From positions 248,001-312,000 of the forward strand of contig NZ_JADMJN010000002.1 in assembly GCF_018780565.1 (NCBI RefSeq): a stretch of 64,000 nucleotides of DNA, in the 5' to 3' direction. A program made the position numbers and the translations under genes. This document shows positions 1 through 10,360 of the stretch, piece after piece. The notes below the pieces were generated by a model. The model did no database searches, was not told where the DNA came from, and saw nothing but the letters and a program-made list of their open reading frames with translations. Origin of the DNA: Rhodoferax sp. (lineage in GTDB: Bacteria; Pseudomonadota; Gammaproteobacteria; Burkholderiales; Burkholderiaceae_C). Each line of letters begins with the position of its first letter. Position 1 is the first letter of the stretch.

Positions 1-1052
1 TCTCCAGCGAGGAAGAGGGCGGCGTGACCTACCGTATTGTGTCGCAGCGTGTCCACACCGCCGCTGGTGAGCTGGTGGTTCGTCTGGCCGATGGCTCGGA
101 CCCGCGCCAACAGTGGCTCAGGCAGGTTCTCTTCAGGGTATTGCTGCCCAACCTGCTGCTCATGGTGGGCGCTGTCTTCGCGGTCAATTGGGCCGTCAGG
201 CGCGCCTTGCGCCCTTTGCTGGAACTGAAAGAGGCGGTGGAGCATCGTTCGCCCCGCGACCTCAGTGCGATCGACGTCCACGCCTCCCCGGAAGAAGTGC
301 GCCCTTTGGTGCAGTCGCTCAATCGCCTCTTTGATCTGGTCAACGCGCAGGCCGAGAGCCAGCGCCGTTTTGTGGCCGATGCTGCGCATCAGTTGCGCAC
401 GCCGCTTGCCGGTTTGCAGGCGCAAGTGGAGGCATGGGCGCAGGCCGTCAACATGCCCTCTGCGGCCCCTCAGTCTGCGATTCAATTGGAAGCGAGTCAG
501 ATCAATCGCCTGCGTGATGCTGCGCGTCGCACGTCGCAACTGGCCAATCAGTTGCTGGCGCTCTCACGTGCTGATGCGCGCAGCCTGGATGCACAGCCCT
601 TGCATCGGGTGGATTTGAAGGACTTGTGCGAAACCTTGCTGGAAATGCATCTGAACGCCGCCTCGGAAAAGCGCATCGATTTGGGTCTGGAGCTTGAGGC
701 CGTGCATGTCACGGGTCATGAATGGCTGTTGCGGGAACTGGTGGGTAATTTGCTGGACAACGCACTGAAGTACACGCCAGAAGGTGGCATGGTCACCCTG
801 CGTTGTGCATGGGCAGCCAGCGGCGAGCGCACGGTGTTGCTGGAGGTTGAGGACGATGGCCCCGGTGTGCCGGTGGCCGAGCGATCTCGCGTGTTCGAGC
901 GCTTCTACCGGGTGCCGGGAGCCAGCGGCGAAGGCAATGGACTGGGCTTGGCGATTGCCGCAGAGATTGCGCGGGTGCACCGGAGTCAACTCTTTGTGGA
1001 CACCGGCCGGGGTGGGAAAGGCGCGCGTTTTACCTTGTTGTTCACGACCTGA
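1..1052 (+). CDS. Sensor histidine kinase, TctE-like (5' end outside window)
   Basis: The reading frame is open back to the first base, so the N-terminus lies upstream; the GTG at 24 is internal. What remains is the end of a periplasmic sensor segment, one membrane helix (LLLMVGAVFAVNWAV), a HAMP-like linker, the H box FVADAAHQLRTPLAG with the phospho-accepting His about 122 residues after the GTG, an N box (NLLDNALKYTPEGG) and G boxes (DDGPGVP, GLGLAIAAEIA). The H-box wording is typical of TctE/QseC-type kinases that control tricarboxylate uptake. The partner response regulator is presumably just upstream. Kinase function is certain; the TctE assignment is inference. Confidence 0.85.
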   Translation, partial: SSEEEGGVTYRIVSQRVHTAAGELVVRLADGSDPRQQWLRQVLFRVLLPNLLLMVGAVFAVNWAVRRALRPLLELKEAVEHRSPRDLSAIDVHASPEEVRPLVQSLNRLFDLVNAQAESQRRFVADAAHQLRTPLAGLQAQVEAWAQAVNMPSAAPQSAIQLEASQINRLRDAARRTSQLANQLLALSRADARSLDAQPLHRVDLKDLCETLLEMHLNAASEKRIDLGLELEAVHVTGHEWLLRELVGNLLDNALKYTPEGGMVTLRCAWAASGERTVLLEVEDDGPGVPVAERSRVFERFYRVPGASGEGNGLGLAIAAEIARVHRSQLFVDTGRGGKGARFTLLFTT

Positions 1053-1085
1053 CCCCTCGAAAACCCTTGGTTGCGCTGTGAGAGA

Positions 1086-1095
1086 ATGAATTCAT
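1086..1095. promoter_or_regulatory. Short palindrome upstream of slmA
   Basis: A perfect 10-bp palindrome (ATGAATTCAT) lies 18 bp before the slmA start, in the 61-bp gap after the kinase gene. TetR-family genes often carry such autoregulatory operators, but 10 bp is short and no binding motif is recognised. It does not resemble the SlmA site of E. coli. Confidence 0.2.
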
Positions 1096-1113
1096 CCATT
1101 CGCCCTGTGCACC

Positions 1114-1779
1114 ATGTCTGACGCCGAACCCACCCCCTCCTCAAGCTCTTCAGGCAGTGAGATTGCCGCCCCGGTTCGCAAGCGCCCCAAGCCTGGCGAG
1201 CGCCGGGTGCAGATCCTTCAGGCGCTGGCAACCATGCTGGAACAACCGGGTGCCGAGCGCATCACGACAGCGGCCCTGGCAGCGCGCCTGGATGTGAGCG
1301 AAGCGGCCTTGTACCGACATTTCGCCAGCAAGGCGCAGATGTTTGAGGGCTTGATCGAGTTCATAGAACAGACTGTGTTCTCGCTGGTGAATCAGATTGG
1401 CGAACGCGAAAGTGCGGACGCTGCCACAGACAGTGCATCCGGTACACGCCAGGCCGGAAAAGTGGTCGCCATGCTGATGCAGTTCGCCGAAAAAAATCCC
1501 GGCATGACCCGCGTCATGGTGGGGGATGCGCTGGTGTTTGAGAACGAACGCCTGCAGCAGCGCATGAACCAGTTCTTTGACAAGATTGAAGCCACCCTGA
1601 AGCAGAGCCTTCGTGGCAGCGCTGAACTCAGTGGTTCGGCCACTCCCAGCGTAGATGTCCAGGTGCGGGCCTCTGTCCTGACCGCCTTTGTGGTTGGTCG
1701 CCTGCAGCGTTTTGCGCGCTCTGGTTTCAGACGCCTGCCCTCCGAATTCCTTGACGCCAGTCTGGCACAAATGCTTTAA
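1114..1779 (+). CDS. slmA: Nucleoid occlusion factor SlmA (TetR-fold)
   Basis: The 221-residue protein has a disordered Ser/Pro-rich N-terminus followed by a TetR helix-turn-helix (about residues 28-75, with RITTAALAARLDVSEAALYRHFASKAQMFEGLIEFIEQ). The ALYRHFASKAQMFEGLI stretch and the following FSLVNQI are characteristic of SlmA, which binds DNA and blocks FtsZ ring assembly over the nucleoid. E. coli SlmA is 198 residues, so this one is slightly longer at the N-terminus. The ATG at 1114 is the first in frame. The following gene starts 3 bp after its stop, so the two may be co-transcribed. A generic TetR regulator is the alternative, less likely. Confidence 0.8.
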   Translation: MSDAEPTPSSSSSGSEIAAPVRKRPKPGERRVQILQALATMLEQPGAERITTAALAARLDVSEAALYRHFASKAQMFEGLIEFIEQTVFSLVNQIGERESADAATDSASGTRQAGKVVAMLMQFAEKNPGMTRVMVGDALVFENERLQQRMNQFFDKIEATLKQSLRGSAELSGSATPSVDVQVRASVLTAFVVGRLQRFARSGFRRLPSEFLDASLAQML

Positions 1780-1782
1780 ATC

Positions 1783-2631
1783 ATGAAACTTGTACGCTAT
1801 GGAAATCCGGGCAAAGAAAAGCCTGGTCTGGTCGATGCTGATGGCAAGCTGCGTGATTTAAGCGCCGTCATCGCCGACCTGGGTCCAGACCAATTGAGTG
1901 ACGCTGCGCTTAAGCGCCTGCGCAAACTGGATGCGTCCAAATTGCCGCTGGTTCGCGGCAAGCCGCGCATGGGCTGTCCGGTGGCGGGCATTGGCAAGTT
2001 TGTCGCCATCGGTCTGAACTATTCAGACCACGCCGCGGAAATTGGCGCGCCAATTCCCAAAGAGCCCATTATTTTCATGAAGGCCACTTCCTGCATCCAG
2101 GGGCCCAATGACCCGGTCATGTTGCCCAAGGGGTCCACCAAGACCGACTGGGAGGTGGAGTTGGGTGTGGTCATCGGCACGCGCGCACGCCATGTCTCGC
2201 AAAAGCAGGCGCTGGAATTTGTGGCCGGTTATTGCCTGGTCAATGATGTCAGCGAGCGCGAGTACCAGATTGAGCGTGGCGGCACTTGGGACAAGGGCAA
2301 GGGTTGTGACACTTTTGGCCCCATTGGGCCCTGGCTTGTCACCCGTGATGAAGTGCCCAACCCCCAGAAACTAGGGCTGTGGCTGAGCGTGAATGGCAAA
2401 AAGGTTCAAAACGGCAGCACCAAAACCATGATTTTTGGCGTTGCCAAGCTGGTCAGCTACGTGAGCCAGTTCATGACCCTGATGCCTGGTGACGTCATCA
2501 CCACGGGAACTCCGCCCGGCGTGGGCATGGGCATGAAGCCGGCCGTGTTCCTCAAAAAGGGGGATGTCGTGACTCTGGGGGTGGACGGTTTGGATGAGCA
2601 AAGCCAGATCGTCGTTCCATTTAAGCTTTGA
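1783..2631 (+). CDS. Fumarylacetoacetate hydrolase family protein
   Basis: A 282-residue enzyme of the FAH fold (2-hydroxyhepta-2,4-diene-1,7-dioate isomerase / ureidoglycolate lyase / fumarylpyruvate hydrolase group). The C-terminal catalytic domain begins near residue 70 with IGLNYSDHAAEIG; the metal-binding acidic residues are in DWEVELGVVIG, followed by YCLVNDVSERE and the late TTGTPPGVGMGMKP glycine-rich loop. These are standard for hydrolases of acylpyruvates or ring-cleavage products. It follows slmA by 3 bp. The substrate cannot be read from sequence; the nearby acyl-CoA genes give no direct clue. Confidence 0.85.
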   Translation: MKLVRYGNPGKEKPGLVDADGKLRDLSAVIADLGPDQLSDAALKRLRKLDASKLPLVRGKPRMGCPVAGIGKFVAIGLNYSDHAAEIGAPIPKEPIIFMKATSCIQGPNDPVMLPKGSTKTDWEVELGVVIGTRARHVSQKQALEFVAGYCLVNDVSEREYQIERGGTWDKGKGCDTFGPIGPWLVTRDEVPNPQKLGLWLSVNGKKVQNGSTKTMIFGVAKLVSYVSQFMTLMPGDVITTGTPPGVGMGMKPAVFLKKGDVVTLGVDGLDEQSQIVVPFKL

Positions 2632-2718
2632 ATTCAGGGTAAACCCTCGGCTTCCTTAGAAAAAACTCTCTAGAACTGCTTTTTTGTCACATGTAGATCG
2701 CTGGAAGTGTTGCAGAAT

Positions 2719-2732
2719 AGAACGATCGTTCT
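2719..2732. promoter_or_regulatory. 14-bp perfect palindrome, probable TetR operator
   Basis: AGAACGATCGTTCT is a perfect 14-bp palindrome ending 12 bp before the ATG of the TetR gene. A weak -35-like TTGCAG (2710-2715) precedes it and a T-rich -10-like stretch follows, so the palindrome sits inside the putative promoter spacer. Occlusion there would repress the TetR gene and probably the downstream acyl-CoA oxidation operon. Direct evidence is the palindrome; regulation is inference. Confidence 0.6.
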
Positions 2733-2744
2733 TTTCTGTACACC

Positions 2745-3458
2745 ATGTCTATCTCAGAATTGCCAGTTAAATCCTCCGGCCCGGGCGCTCGCCAGGGGCC
2801 GCGAGGCGCTCGTGCCTCCCAGAAAGGCCAACAGACCAAGCAGGCGATTGTTGATGCCGCCTTGGGCTTGGCATCGCAAATTGGGCTTGAAGGCCTGAGC
2901 ATTGGGGCTCTGGCCGAGGTCACCCAGATGAGCAAGTCCGGCGTATTTGCGCATTTTGGATCGCGCGAAGAGTTGCAGATCTCGGTGGTCCGCGAGTATT
3001 ACGCCCGATTCGCCGACGAGGTCTTTTTCCCGGCGATGGAAGAAGAGCGAGGCCTGCCCCGCGTCAAGGCCTTGTTTGACAACTGGATGAAACGCGTTGC
3101 GGTCGAACTTCAGTCCGGGTGCATCTTCATCAGCGGCGCGGTCGAATACGACGATCGACCCGGACCCGTACGCGATGCCTTGGTCAGCTCCGTCAAAAGC
3201 TGGCTGGCCGCCGTGTTCCGTGCCGTTGTGCAAGCCAAGGAGTGCGGCCACCTCAGCGACGACTCCGACGAAGATCAAATGGCCTTCGAAATCCATGGCC
3301 TCATTCTGGCCCTGCACTATGAAGCTCGATTCCTGAAGAATCCCAACTCGATCAGCCATGCCAACAAAGGCTTCGAAAACATTCTTGCGCGGTACGGCAA
3401 GTTCGTCCGTACCCCATCCCCCCTTTCCGTCAAATCCATCTCATCCTCCAAGGAGTAA
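2745..3458 (+). CDS. TetR/AcrR family transcriptional regulator of the downstream fad operon
   Basis: The 237-residue protein has an Arg/Gly-rich N-terminal tail, a TetR helix-turn-helix at about residues 28-75 (AIVDAALGLASQIGLEGLSIGALAEVTQMSKSGVFAHFGSREEL), and a ligand-binding C-terminal part containing GCIFISGAVEYDDRPGPVRDAL. It starts 12 bp downstream of a perfect palindrome and has no clear Shine-Dalgarno sequence, so a leaderless or very short-leader mRNA is possible. The stop is 5 bp before the acyl-CoA dehydrogenase start, and the ribosome-binding site of that gene lies in its last codons. A role as acyl-CoA-responsive repressor of the operon to 9389 is inferred from context. Confidence 0.85.
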   Translation: MSISELPVKSSGPGARQGPRGARASQKGQQTKQAIVDAALGLASQIGLEGLSIGALAEVTQMSKSGVFAHFGSREELQISVVREYYARFADEVFFPAMEEERGLPRVKALFDNWMKRVAVELQSGCIFISGAVEYDDRPGPVRDALVSSVKSWLAAVFRAVVQAKECGHLSDDSDEDQMAFEIHGLILALHYEARFLKNPNSISHANKGFENILARYGKFVRTPSPLSVKSISSSKE

Positions 3459-3463
3459 CCAGC

Positions 3464-5260
<1,797 letters not shown>

Positions 5261-5314
5261 GTGTCTGCCCCGCTCTGTAACGGTTTTTTTAGTATTTTGA
5301 TCAAGGAGCCCCCC

Positions 5315-5749
5315 GTGTACAAATCGTTGTTCGCTATTGTTTTTGCAGCAATTTCTTTGCCGGCACTGGCCCAGATGACGCCCGCCGGTGTGTGGCGAAC
5401 GATTGACGACAAGACGGGAGAGGTGTCCTCGGAGGTGCGCATTGTCGACAACGCAGGCGTGCTCTCCGGCACCGTTGCCAAGCTCCTGCGCAAAGATGCC
5501 AAGCAGGACGATGTGTGCGAGAAGTGCACGGACGATCGCAAGGACAAGCTGGTGTTGGGGATGGAGATCATCCGGGGCGCCCGCAAAGCCGAGGGCAAAG
5601 ACGTCTGGGAGGGGGGCAAGATCCTTGACCCTGAGAACGGCAAGGAATACACCTTGAAGCTGACGCCCATCGAAGACGGCAAAAAACTGCAGGTACGGGG
5701 CTACATCGCATTTCTATACCGAACCCAAGTCTGGGTTCGCGCGCAGTAA
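5315..5749 (+). CDS. DUF2147 family secreted protein
   Basis: A 144-residue protein with a clear signal peptide (MYKSLFAIVFAAISLPALAQ, cut after ALA) followed by a DUF2147 domain: GVWRTIDDKTGEVSSEVRI at the start and a C-terminal KLQVRGYIAFLYRTQVWVR. The preferred start is GTG 5315, preceded by AAGGAG at 5303-5308; a longer in-frame start at 5261 lacks a ribosome-binding site and would spoil the signal peptide. It lies between the dehydrogenase and FadB genes, 54 bp and 20 bp apart, so it is part of the operon. A periplasmic or envelope role linked to fatty-acid or lipid handling is plausible but unproven. Confidence 0.8.
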   Translation: MYKSLFAIVFAAISLPALAQMTPAGVWRTIDDKTGEVSSEVRIVDNAGVLSGTVAKLLRKDAKQDDVCEKCTDDRKDKLVLGMEIIRGARKAEGKDVWEGGKILDPENGKEYTLKLTPIEDGKKLQVRGYIAFLYRTQVWVRAQ

Positions 5750-5769
5750 TTTAATTATCAGGAACAACC

Positions 5770-8169
5770 ATGTCCCGTTTCCAAGTCAAAAAAGTCGCCG
5801 TGCTGGGTGCCGGCGTGATGGGTGCGCAGATTGCCGCCCATCTGGTCAACGTCAAGGTGCCGGTCATTTTGTTTGACCTGCCCGCCAAGGAAGGTCCCAA
5901 GAACGGTATCGTGACCCGCGCCGTGGAGGGGTTGAAAAAGCTCAAGCCTTCGCCGCTGGGCGTGGCTGAAGACGCCGTGCTGATCCAGCAGGCCAACTAC
6001 GAGGAGCACATGGACTTGCTCAAGGGCTGCGACCTGGTGATTGAAGCCATCGCCGAGCGCATGGACTGGAAGCTTGATCTGTACAAGAAGATCGCGCCAT
6101 TTCTCGCGCCGCGCGCCATCGTGGCGTCCAACACCTCGGGACTGTCCATCACCAAGCTCAGCGAGGCTTTGCCTGAAGAGATCAAGCCGCGTTTCTGCGG
6201 CATCCATTTCTTCAACCCGCCGCGCTACATGGCGTTGGTTGAGTTGATCAACACGCCCACCACCGAATCCGCCAATCTGGATGCGCTGGAAGCCTTTGTC
6301 ACCAGCACGCTGGGCAAAGGCGTGGTGCGCGCCAAAGACTCTCCCAACTTCATCGCCAACCGGGTCGGCATCGCCGGCATGCTGGCCACCATGAAGGAAG
6401 TGGAGAACTTCGGCCTGAGCTATGACGTGGTCGATGACCTGACCGGCAAGAAGCTCGGTCGGGCCAGTTCCGGCACCTTCCGTACCGCCGATGTGGTGGG
6501 GCTGGACACCATGGCCCATGTCATCAAGACGCTGCAAGACACCTTGAGCATCGAGACCGATCCGTTTTATGAGAGCTTTGCCACACCGGCCGTTCTCAAG
6601 ACCCTGCTGGAAATGGGCCACTTTGGCCAGAAGACCCGCGCCGGGTTTTTCAAGAAGGTGGGGCGCGATGTGTCCCGCTTTGATTTGGCGTCCAAAGCGT
6701 ATGTGCCTGCCGGGCAAAAGGCCGACGAAGTGTATGGCCGCATGCTGAAGAAGCCTGCGGCTGAGCGCCTGAAACTGCTGCGCAACAGCGAAGGCGCACA
6801 AGGACAATTTTTGTGGGCGATTTTGCGCAATGGTTTCCACTATGCGGCGGTTCACTTGGCGTCCATTGCCGACAACGCCCGCGATATGGACTTCTGCATG
6901 CGCTGGGGCTTTGGCATGAAGCAGGGCCCGTTCGAGCTGTGGCAAGAGGCTGGCTGGCTGGAAGTGGCCAATATGGTCAAGGAAGACATTGATGCGGGCA
7001 AGGCCTTGTGCAAGGCGCCCTTGCCTGACTGGGTGTTCAAGGGCCCGGTGGCCGATGCCGGTGGCGTGCACACGCCCCAGGGTTCGTGGAACCCCACCTC
7101 GGGCACCTTCGTGGCACCGCGCAGTCTGCCCGTGTATGCGCGTCAGTATTTCCCGGAAAGTGTGCGGGGTGCGAATGCGCCTTCGGCCACTACGGCGGGC
7201 AAGACCCTGCAGGAAGACGAATCCATGCGCCTGTGGACGCTGGATGATGAAGTACTGATCGCCAGCATCAAGACCAAGATGCATGCCATCGGTGGCGGCG
7301 TGATTGAGGGGCTGAACAACGCCATCACCCTGGCCGAGAAGGACTACAAGGGCCTGGTGATCTGGTCGCCCGATGACATGTTCTCGGCCGGTGCCGACCT
7401 GCAGTCCATGCTGCCGGGCTTCATGATGGGCGGCGTCAAGGCCATTGATGGCGCGGCGCGCGAGTTGCAGAAAGTCATGCTCAAGCTGCGCTATGCCAAC
7501 GTGCCGACCATCTCCGCGATCCGCGGTCTGGCCTTGGGCGGTGGCTGCGAAATGGCGGTGTACTCGGCCAAACGCGTGGCCGCCATGGAAAGCTACATTG
7601 GCCTGGTTGAAGTCGGCGTGGGCCTGGTGCCCGGCGCTGGTGGCTTGACCTACATCGCCCGCCGTGCTGCAGAGAATGCGGCCGCCTCCACCGGCAAAGA
7701 TATCGTCCCCTTCCTGACCGAAGGCTTCACCGCCGCGGCCATGGCCAAGGTCGGTACCAGCGCGCTGGAGTCGCGCAAGCTGGGTTACCTGCTGGACAGC
7801 GATGTGGTGGTGCCGCATAAGGATGAGCTGCTGTATGTGGCGATCAACGAAGCAAAAGCCATGTACAACTCGGGCTACCGTGCGCCGCACAAGCGCCAGT
7901 TTGCAGTGGCCGGACGCAGCGGTGTGGCCACCATCAAGGGCTCCTTGGTGAACATGCGGGACGGCGGCTTTATCAGTGCGCACGATTTCCATATTGCCAG
8001 CCTGATTGCCAACGTGGTGTGCGGTGGCGATGTGGATGCAGGCAGTCTGGTGAGTGAAGAGTACCTGATGACCCTGGAGCGCCAGGCCTTCTGTGCCTTG
8101 CTCACGCACCCCAAAACACAAGAGCGCATCATGGGCATGATGTCCACCGGCAAGCCGGTTCGCAACTGA
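5770..8169 (+). CDS. 3-hydroxyacyl-CoA dehydrogenase / enoyl-CoA hydratase, FadN-type FadB
   Basis: A 799-residue bifunctional beta-oxidation enzyme. The N-terminus is the NAD-binding dehydrogenase half (VAVLGAGVMGAQIAAHLVN at residues 9-27, then IHFFNPPRYMALVELI and DSPNFIANRVG), and the C-terminal third is a crotonase domain (FSAGADLQSML, IRGLALGGGCEMAVYSAKRVAA, GLVEVGVGLVPGAGGL). This order is that of FadN of Bacillus, the reverse of E. coli FadB, in which the hydratase is N-terminal. It hydrates enoyl-CoA and oxidises the product. The thiolase gene follows after 23 bp. Confidence 0.93.
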   Translation: MSRFQVKKVAVLGAGVMGAQIAAHLVNVKVPVILFDLPAKEGPKNGIVTRAVEGLKKLKPSPLGVAEDAVLIQQANYEEHMDLLKGCDLVIEAIAERMDWKLDLYKKIAPFLAPRAIVASNTSGLSITKLSEALPEEIKPRFCGIHFFNPPRYMALVELINTPTTESANLDALEAFVTSTLGKGVVRAKDSPNFIANRVGIAGMLATMKEVENFGLSYDVVDDLTGKKLGRASSGTFRTADVVGLDTMAHVIKTLQDTLSIETDPFYESFATPAVLKTLLEMGHFGQKTRAGFFKKVGRDVSRFDLASKAYVPAGQKADEVYGRMLKKPAAERLKLLRNSEGAQGQFLWAILRNGFHYAAVHLASIADNARDMDFCMRWGFGMKQGPFELWQEAGWLEVANMVKEDIDAGKALCKAPLPDWVFKGPVADAGGVHTPQGSWNPTSGTFVAPRSLPVYARQYFPESVRGANAPSATTAGKTLQEDESMRLWTLDDEVLIASIKTKMHAIGGGVIEGLNNAITLAEKDYKGLVIWSPDDMFSAGADLQSMLPGFMMGGVKAIDGAARELQKVMLKLRYANVPTISAIRGLALGGGCEMAVYSAKRVAAMESYIGLVEVGVGLVPGAGGLTYIARRAAENAAASTGKDIVPFLTEGFTAAAMAKVGTSALESRKLGYLLDSDVVVPHKDELLYVAINEAKAMYNSGYRAPHKRQFAVAGRSGVATIKGSLVNMRDGGFISAHDFHIASLIANVVCGGDVDAGSLVSEEYLMTLERQAFCALLTHPKTQERIMGMMSTGKPVRN

Positions 8170-8192
8170 AGCTGAAGTCGAGAAAGACCTCC

Positions 8193-9389
8193 ATGAAACA
8201 AATTCAAGAAGCCTATATCGTTGCCGCCACGCGCACCCCCATCGGGCGGTCGCACCGTGGATTTTTCCGCAACATGCGTCCGGACGATCTGCTCGTCAAG
8301 GCCCTGCACGCTGCGCTGGCGCAGGTGCCCAGCCTGGACCCCAAGTCCATCGAGGACCTGATCTGCGGCTGCGCCATTCCCGAGGGCCAGCAAGGCCTGA
8401 ATATCGCGCGCATCGGCGCGGTGCTGGCGGGCCTGCCTACCAGTGTGGGTGGCATCACGGTCAACCGCTTTTGCGCCTCGGGTTTGAGTGCGGTGCAAAT
8501 GGCGGCCGACCGCATTCGCGTCGGCGAAGCCGACGTGATGATCGCAGCCGGCGTCGAGAGCATGAGCATGGTGCCCATGATGGGTAACTCCCCATCCTTG
8601 TCGCCCACCATGTTTGAGCGCGACGAGAACATCGGCATTGCCTATGGCATGGGTCTGACCGCTGAGAAAGTGGCCAACCAGTGGAAGGTCAGCCGCGATG
8701 CACAAGATGCCTTCGCGGTGGAATCCCACCGCCGCGCTCTCGCCGCCATGGAAGCCGGCCATTTTGCCGATGAGATCACGCCAGTGGAAGTGGTTGACCG
8801 TACGCCCAATCTGCAAACCGGGGAAGTGATCGAGAAGCGTCGCCTGGTCAGCCTGGACGAAGGTGCCCGCCTGGACACCACTGTGGAAGGCCTGGCCAAG
8901 CTCAAGGCGGTATTCGCTGCGCGCGGCTCCGTCACTGCCGGCAACAGTTCGCAAACTTCGGATGGCGCGGGCGCGCTGATTTTGGCGAGCGAAAAAGCGG
9001 TTAAACAATTTGGTCTGAAACCGCTGGCGCGCTTTGTGAGCTTTGCCTCCAAGGGCGTGCCGCCGCACATCATGGGCATTGGTCCGATCGAGGCCATTCC
9101 TGCGGCCCTGCGCTACGCTGGCTTGAAGCAGGACGACATTGACTGGATCGAGCTCAACGAAGCCTTTGCCGCGCAGTCCCTCGCGGTGGTGAATAGCCTG
9201 GGTCTGGACCCCGCCAAGGTGAACCCCATGGGTGGTGCGATTGCTCTGGGTCATCCACTGGGTGCCACCGGTGCCATTCGTTCGGCCACGGCCATCCACG
9301 CCTTGCACCGCAACAACCTGAAGTACAGCATGGTCTCCATGTGCGTCGGCATGGGGCAGGGGGCAGCCGGAATCTTTGAACGTGTGTAA
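8193..9389 (+). CDS. fadA: Acetyl-CoA C-acyltransferase (3-ketoacyl-CoA thiolase)
   Basis: A 398-residue thiolase, last gene of the operon. The nucleophilic Cys94 is in NRFCASGLSAVQMAADRI, the GHPLGATGAIRSATAIHAL stretch gives the active-site His, and the C-terminal second catalytic Cys is in MCVGMGQGAAGIFE. It cleaves 3-ketoacyl-CoA to acetyl-CoA and a shortened acyl-CoA. Length and motifs are complete. An intrinsic terminator follows within 10 bp, closing the unit that begins with the TetR gene at 2745. Confidence 0.94.
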   Translation: MKQIQEAYIVAATRTPIGRSHRGFFRNMRPDDLLVKALHAALAQVPSLDPKSIEDLICGCAIPEGQQGLNIARIGAVLAGLPTSVGGITVNRFCASGLSAVQMAADRIRVGEADVMIAAGVESMSMVPMMGNSPSLSPTMFERDENIGIAYGMGLTAEKVANQWKVSRDAQDAFAVESHRRALAAMEAGHFADEITPVEVVDRTPNLQTGEVIEKRRLVSLDEGARLDTTVEGLAKLKAVFAARGSVTAGNSSQTSDGAGALILASEKAVKQFGLKPLARFVSFASKGVPPHIMGIGPIEAIPAALRYAGLKQDDIDWIELNEAFAAQSLAVVNSLGLDPAKVNPMGGAIALGHPLGATGAIRSATAIHALHRNNLKYSMVSMCVGMGQGAAGIFERV

Positions 9390-9397
9390 GCACAAGG

Positions 9398-9422
9398 GGC
9401 CACTTTCGAGTGGCCTTTTTTT
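9398..9422 (+). terminator. Rho-independent terminator of the fad operon
   Basis: A 7-bp stem (GGCCACT/AGTGGCC) capped by a TTCG tetraloop is followed directly by seven Ts. It sits 8 bp after the thiolase stop codon. Confidence 0.93.
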
Positions 9423-9476
9423 CGTCGTCACGCAAATGACTGCCACTTGGCCCATGTGCTGCGACACTCCAAATTA

Positions 9477-10328
9477 ATGAGTACACATTCTTTTGACGCG
9501 GCGCTTCATTTGACGCCGGATTTTGATGCCCAGCCGGATCAGTTTGTGGGGCACACGCACCCGGACTGGTGGAATATGGTGGGACCGTTTGGCGGCATGA
9601 CGGCGGCCATTGCCCTGCATGCTGTCATGTCGCACCCTTCCCGGCTGGGAGATCCTGCTGCGGTCACGGTGAACTATGCCAGTGCGCTGGCAGATGGACC
9701 TTTCAAGGCGGTGGCCCGACCCGTGCGCACCAATCGGTCCACCCAGCATTGGGTGCTGGAGATGCGCCAGGCCGATGCCCATGGTGTGGAGACTGTGGTG
9801 CTGACCGGCACCGCCATGACCGCTGTGCGCCGCGAAACCTGGAGTGCCACGGACATGCCCATGCCCGACGTGCCGCACCCCGATGCGGTGCCCCGGCCGT
9901 CACTGCGCACGGGTGCTGTGAAGTGGTTGCAGCGCTATGACATGCGGCCGGTGCACGGTTCGATTCCCGCCAAGTGGGATGGCAGCGCGGCCAGCGAAGA
10001 TCCCTTGCGCGCCAGCCTGACGCAACTTTGGGTGCGTGACGATCCGGCCCGCCCGCTCGACTTTGAATCCCTGATGGCCATGGCCGATATCTTTTTCCCG
10101 CGCATCTGGCTGCGCCGCTCCACGATGGTGCCGGTAGGCACCGTGTCGCTCACCGTGTATTTTCATGGTGGCAAGGAGCAGCTCGCAGCGTCAGGCGATG
10201 GCTATCTGCTGGGGCAGGCGCGCGGGCAGGCGTTTCGCAATGGTTTCTTCGATCACACTGCGCAATTGTGGAACGAAGCCGGTGTGCTGCTTGCCACCAC
10301 CCACCAGCTTGTCTACTACAAAGAATAG
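9477..10328 (+). CDS. Acyl-CoA thioesterase family protein (double hot-dog)
   Basis: A 283-residue protein resembling TesB-like double hot-dog acyl-CoA thioesterases. Visible are GHTHPDWWNMVGPFGGMTAAIALHAV in the first half and SLTVYFHGGKEQLAASGDGYLLGQARGQAF plus a C-terminal NEAGVLLATTHQLVYY typical of the family. The ATG at 9477 is chosen because an upstream TTG at 9447 would add residues unlike the family. It probably hydrolyses acyl-CoA esters, serving the adjacent oxidation enzymes. Two related acyl-CoA genes follow closely. Confidence 0.8.
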   Translation: MSTHSFDAALHLTPDFDAQPDQFVGHTHPDWWNMVGPFGGMTAAIALHAVMSHPSRLGDPAAVTVNYASALADGPFKAVARPVRTNRSTQHWVLEMRQADAHGVETVVLTGTAMTAVRRETWSATDMPMPDVPHPDAVPRPSLRTGAVKWLQRYDMRPVHGSIPAKWDGSAASEDPLRASLTQLWVRDDPARPLDFESLMAMADIFFPRIWLRRSTMVPVGTVSLTVYFHGGKEQLAASGDGYLLGQARGQAFRNGFFDHTAQLWNEAGVLLATTHQLVYYKE

Positions 10329-10360
10329 TTATATTTGAAACCCCAACAGGAGAAGTTCTG

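Noticed and set aside
5758..8121. 787-codon open frame on the minus strand opposite the FadB gene (also 3317-5092 and 7875-9467)
   Set aside because: Long antisense frames follow from GC-rich third positions in the sense gene; the proteins are rich in His, Gln and Gly with no domain, and no ribosome-binding site is present.
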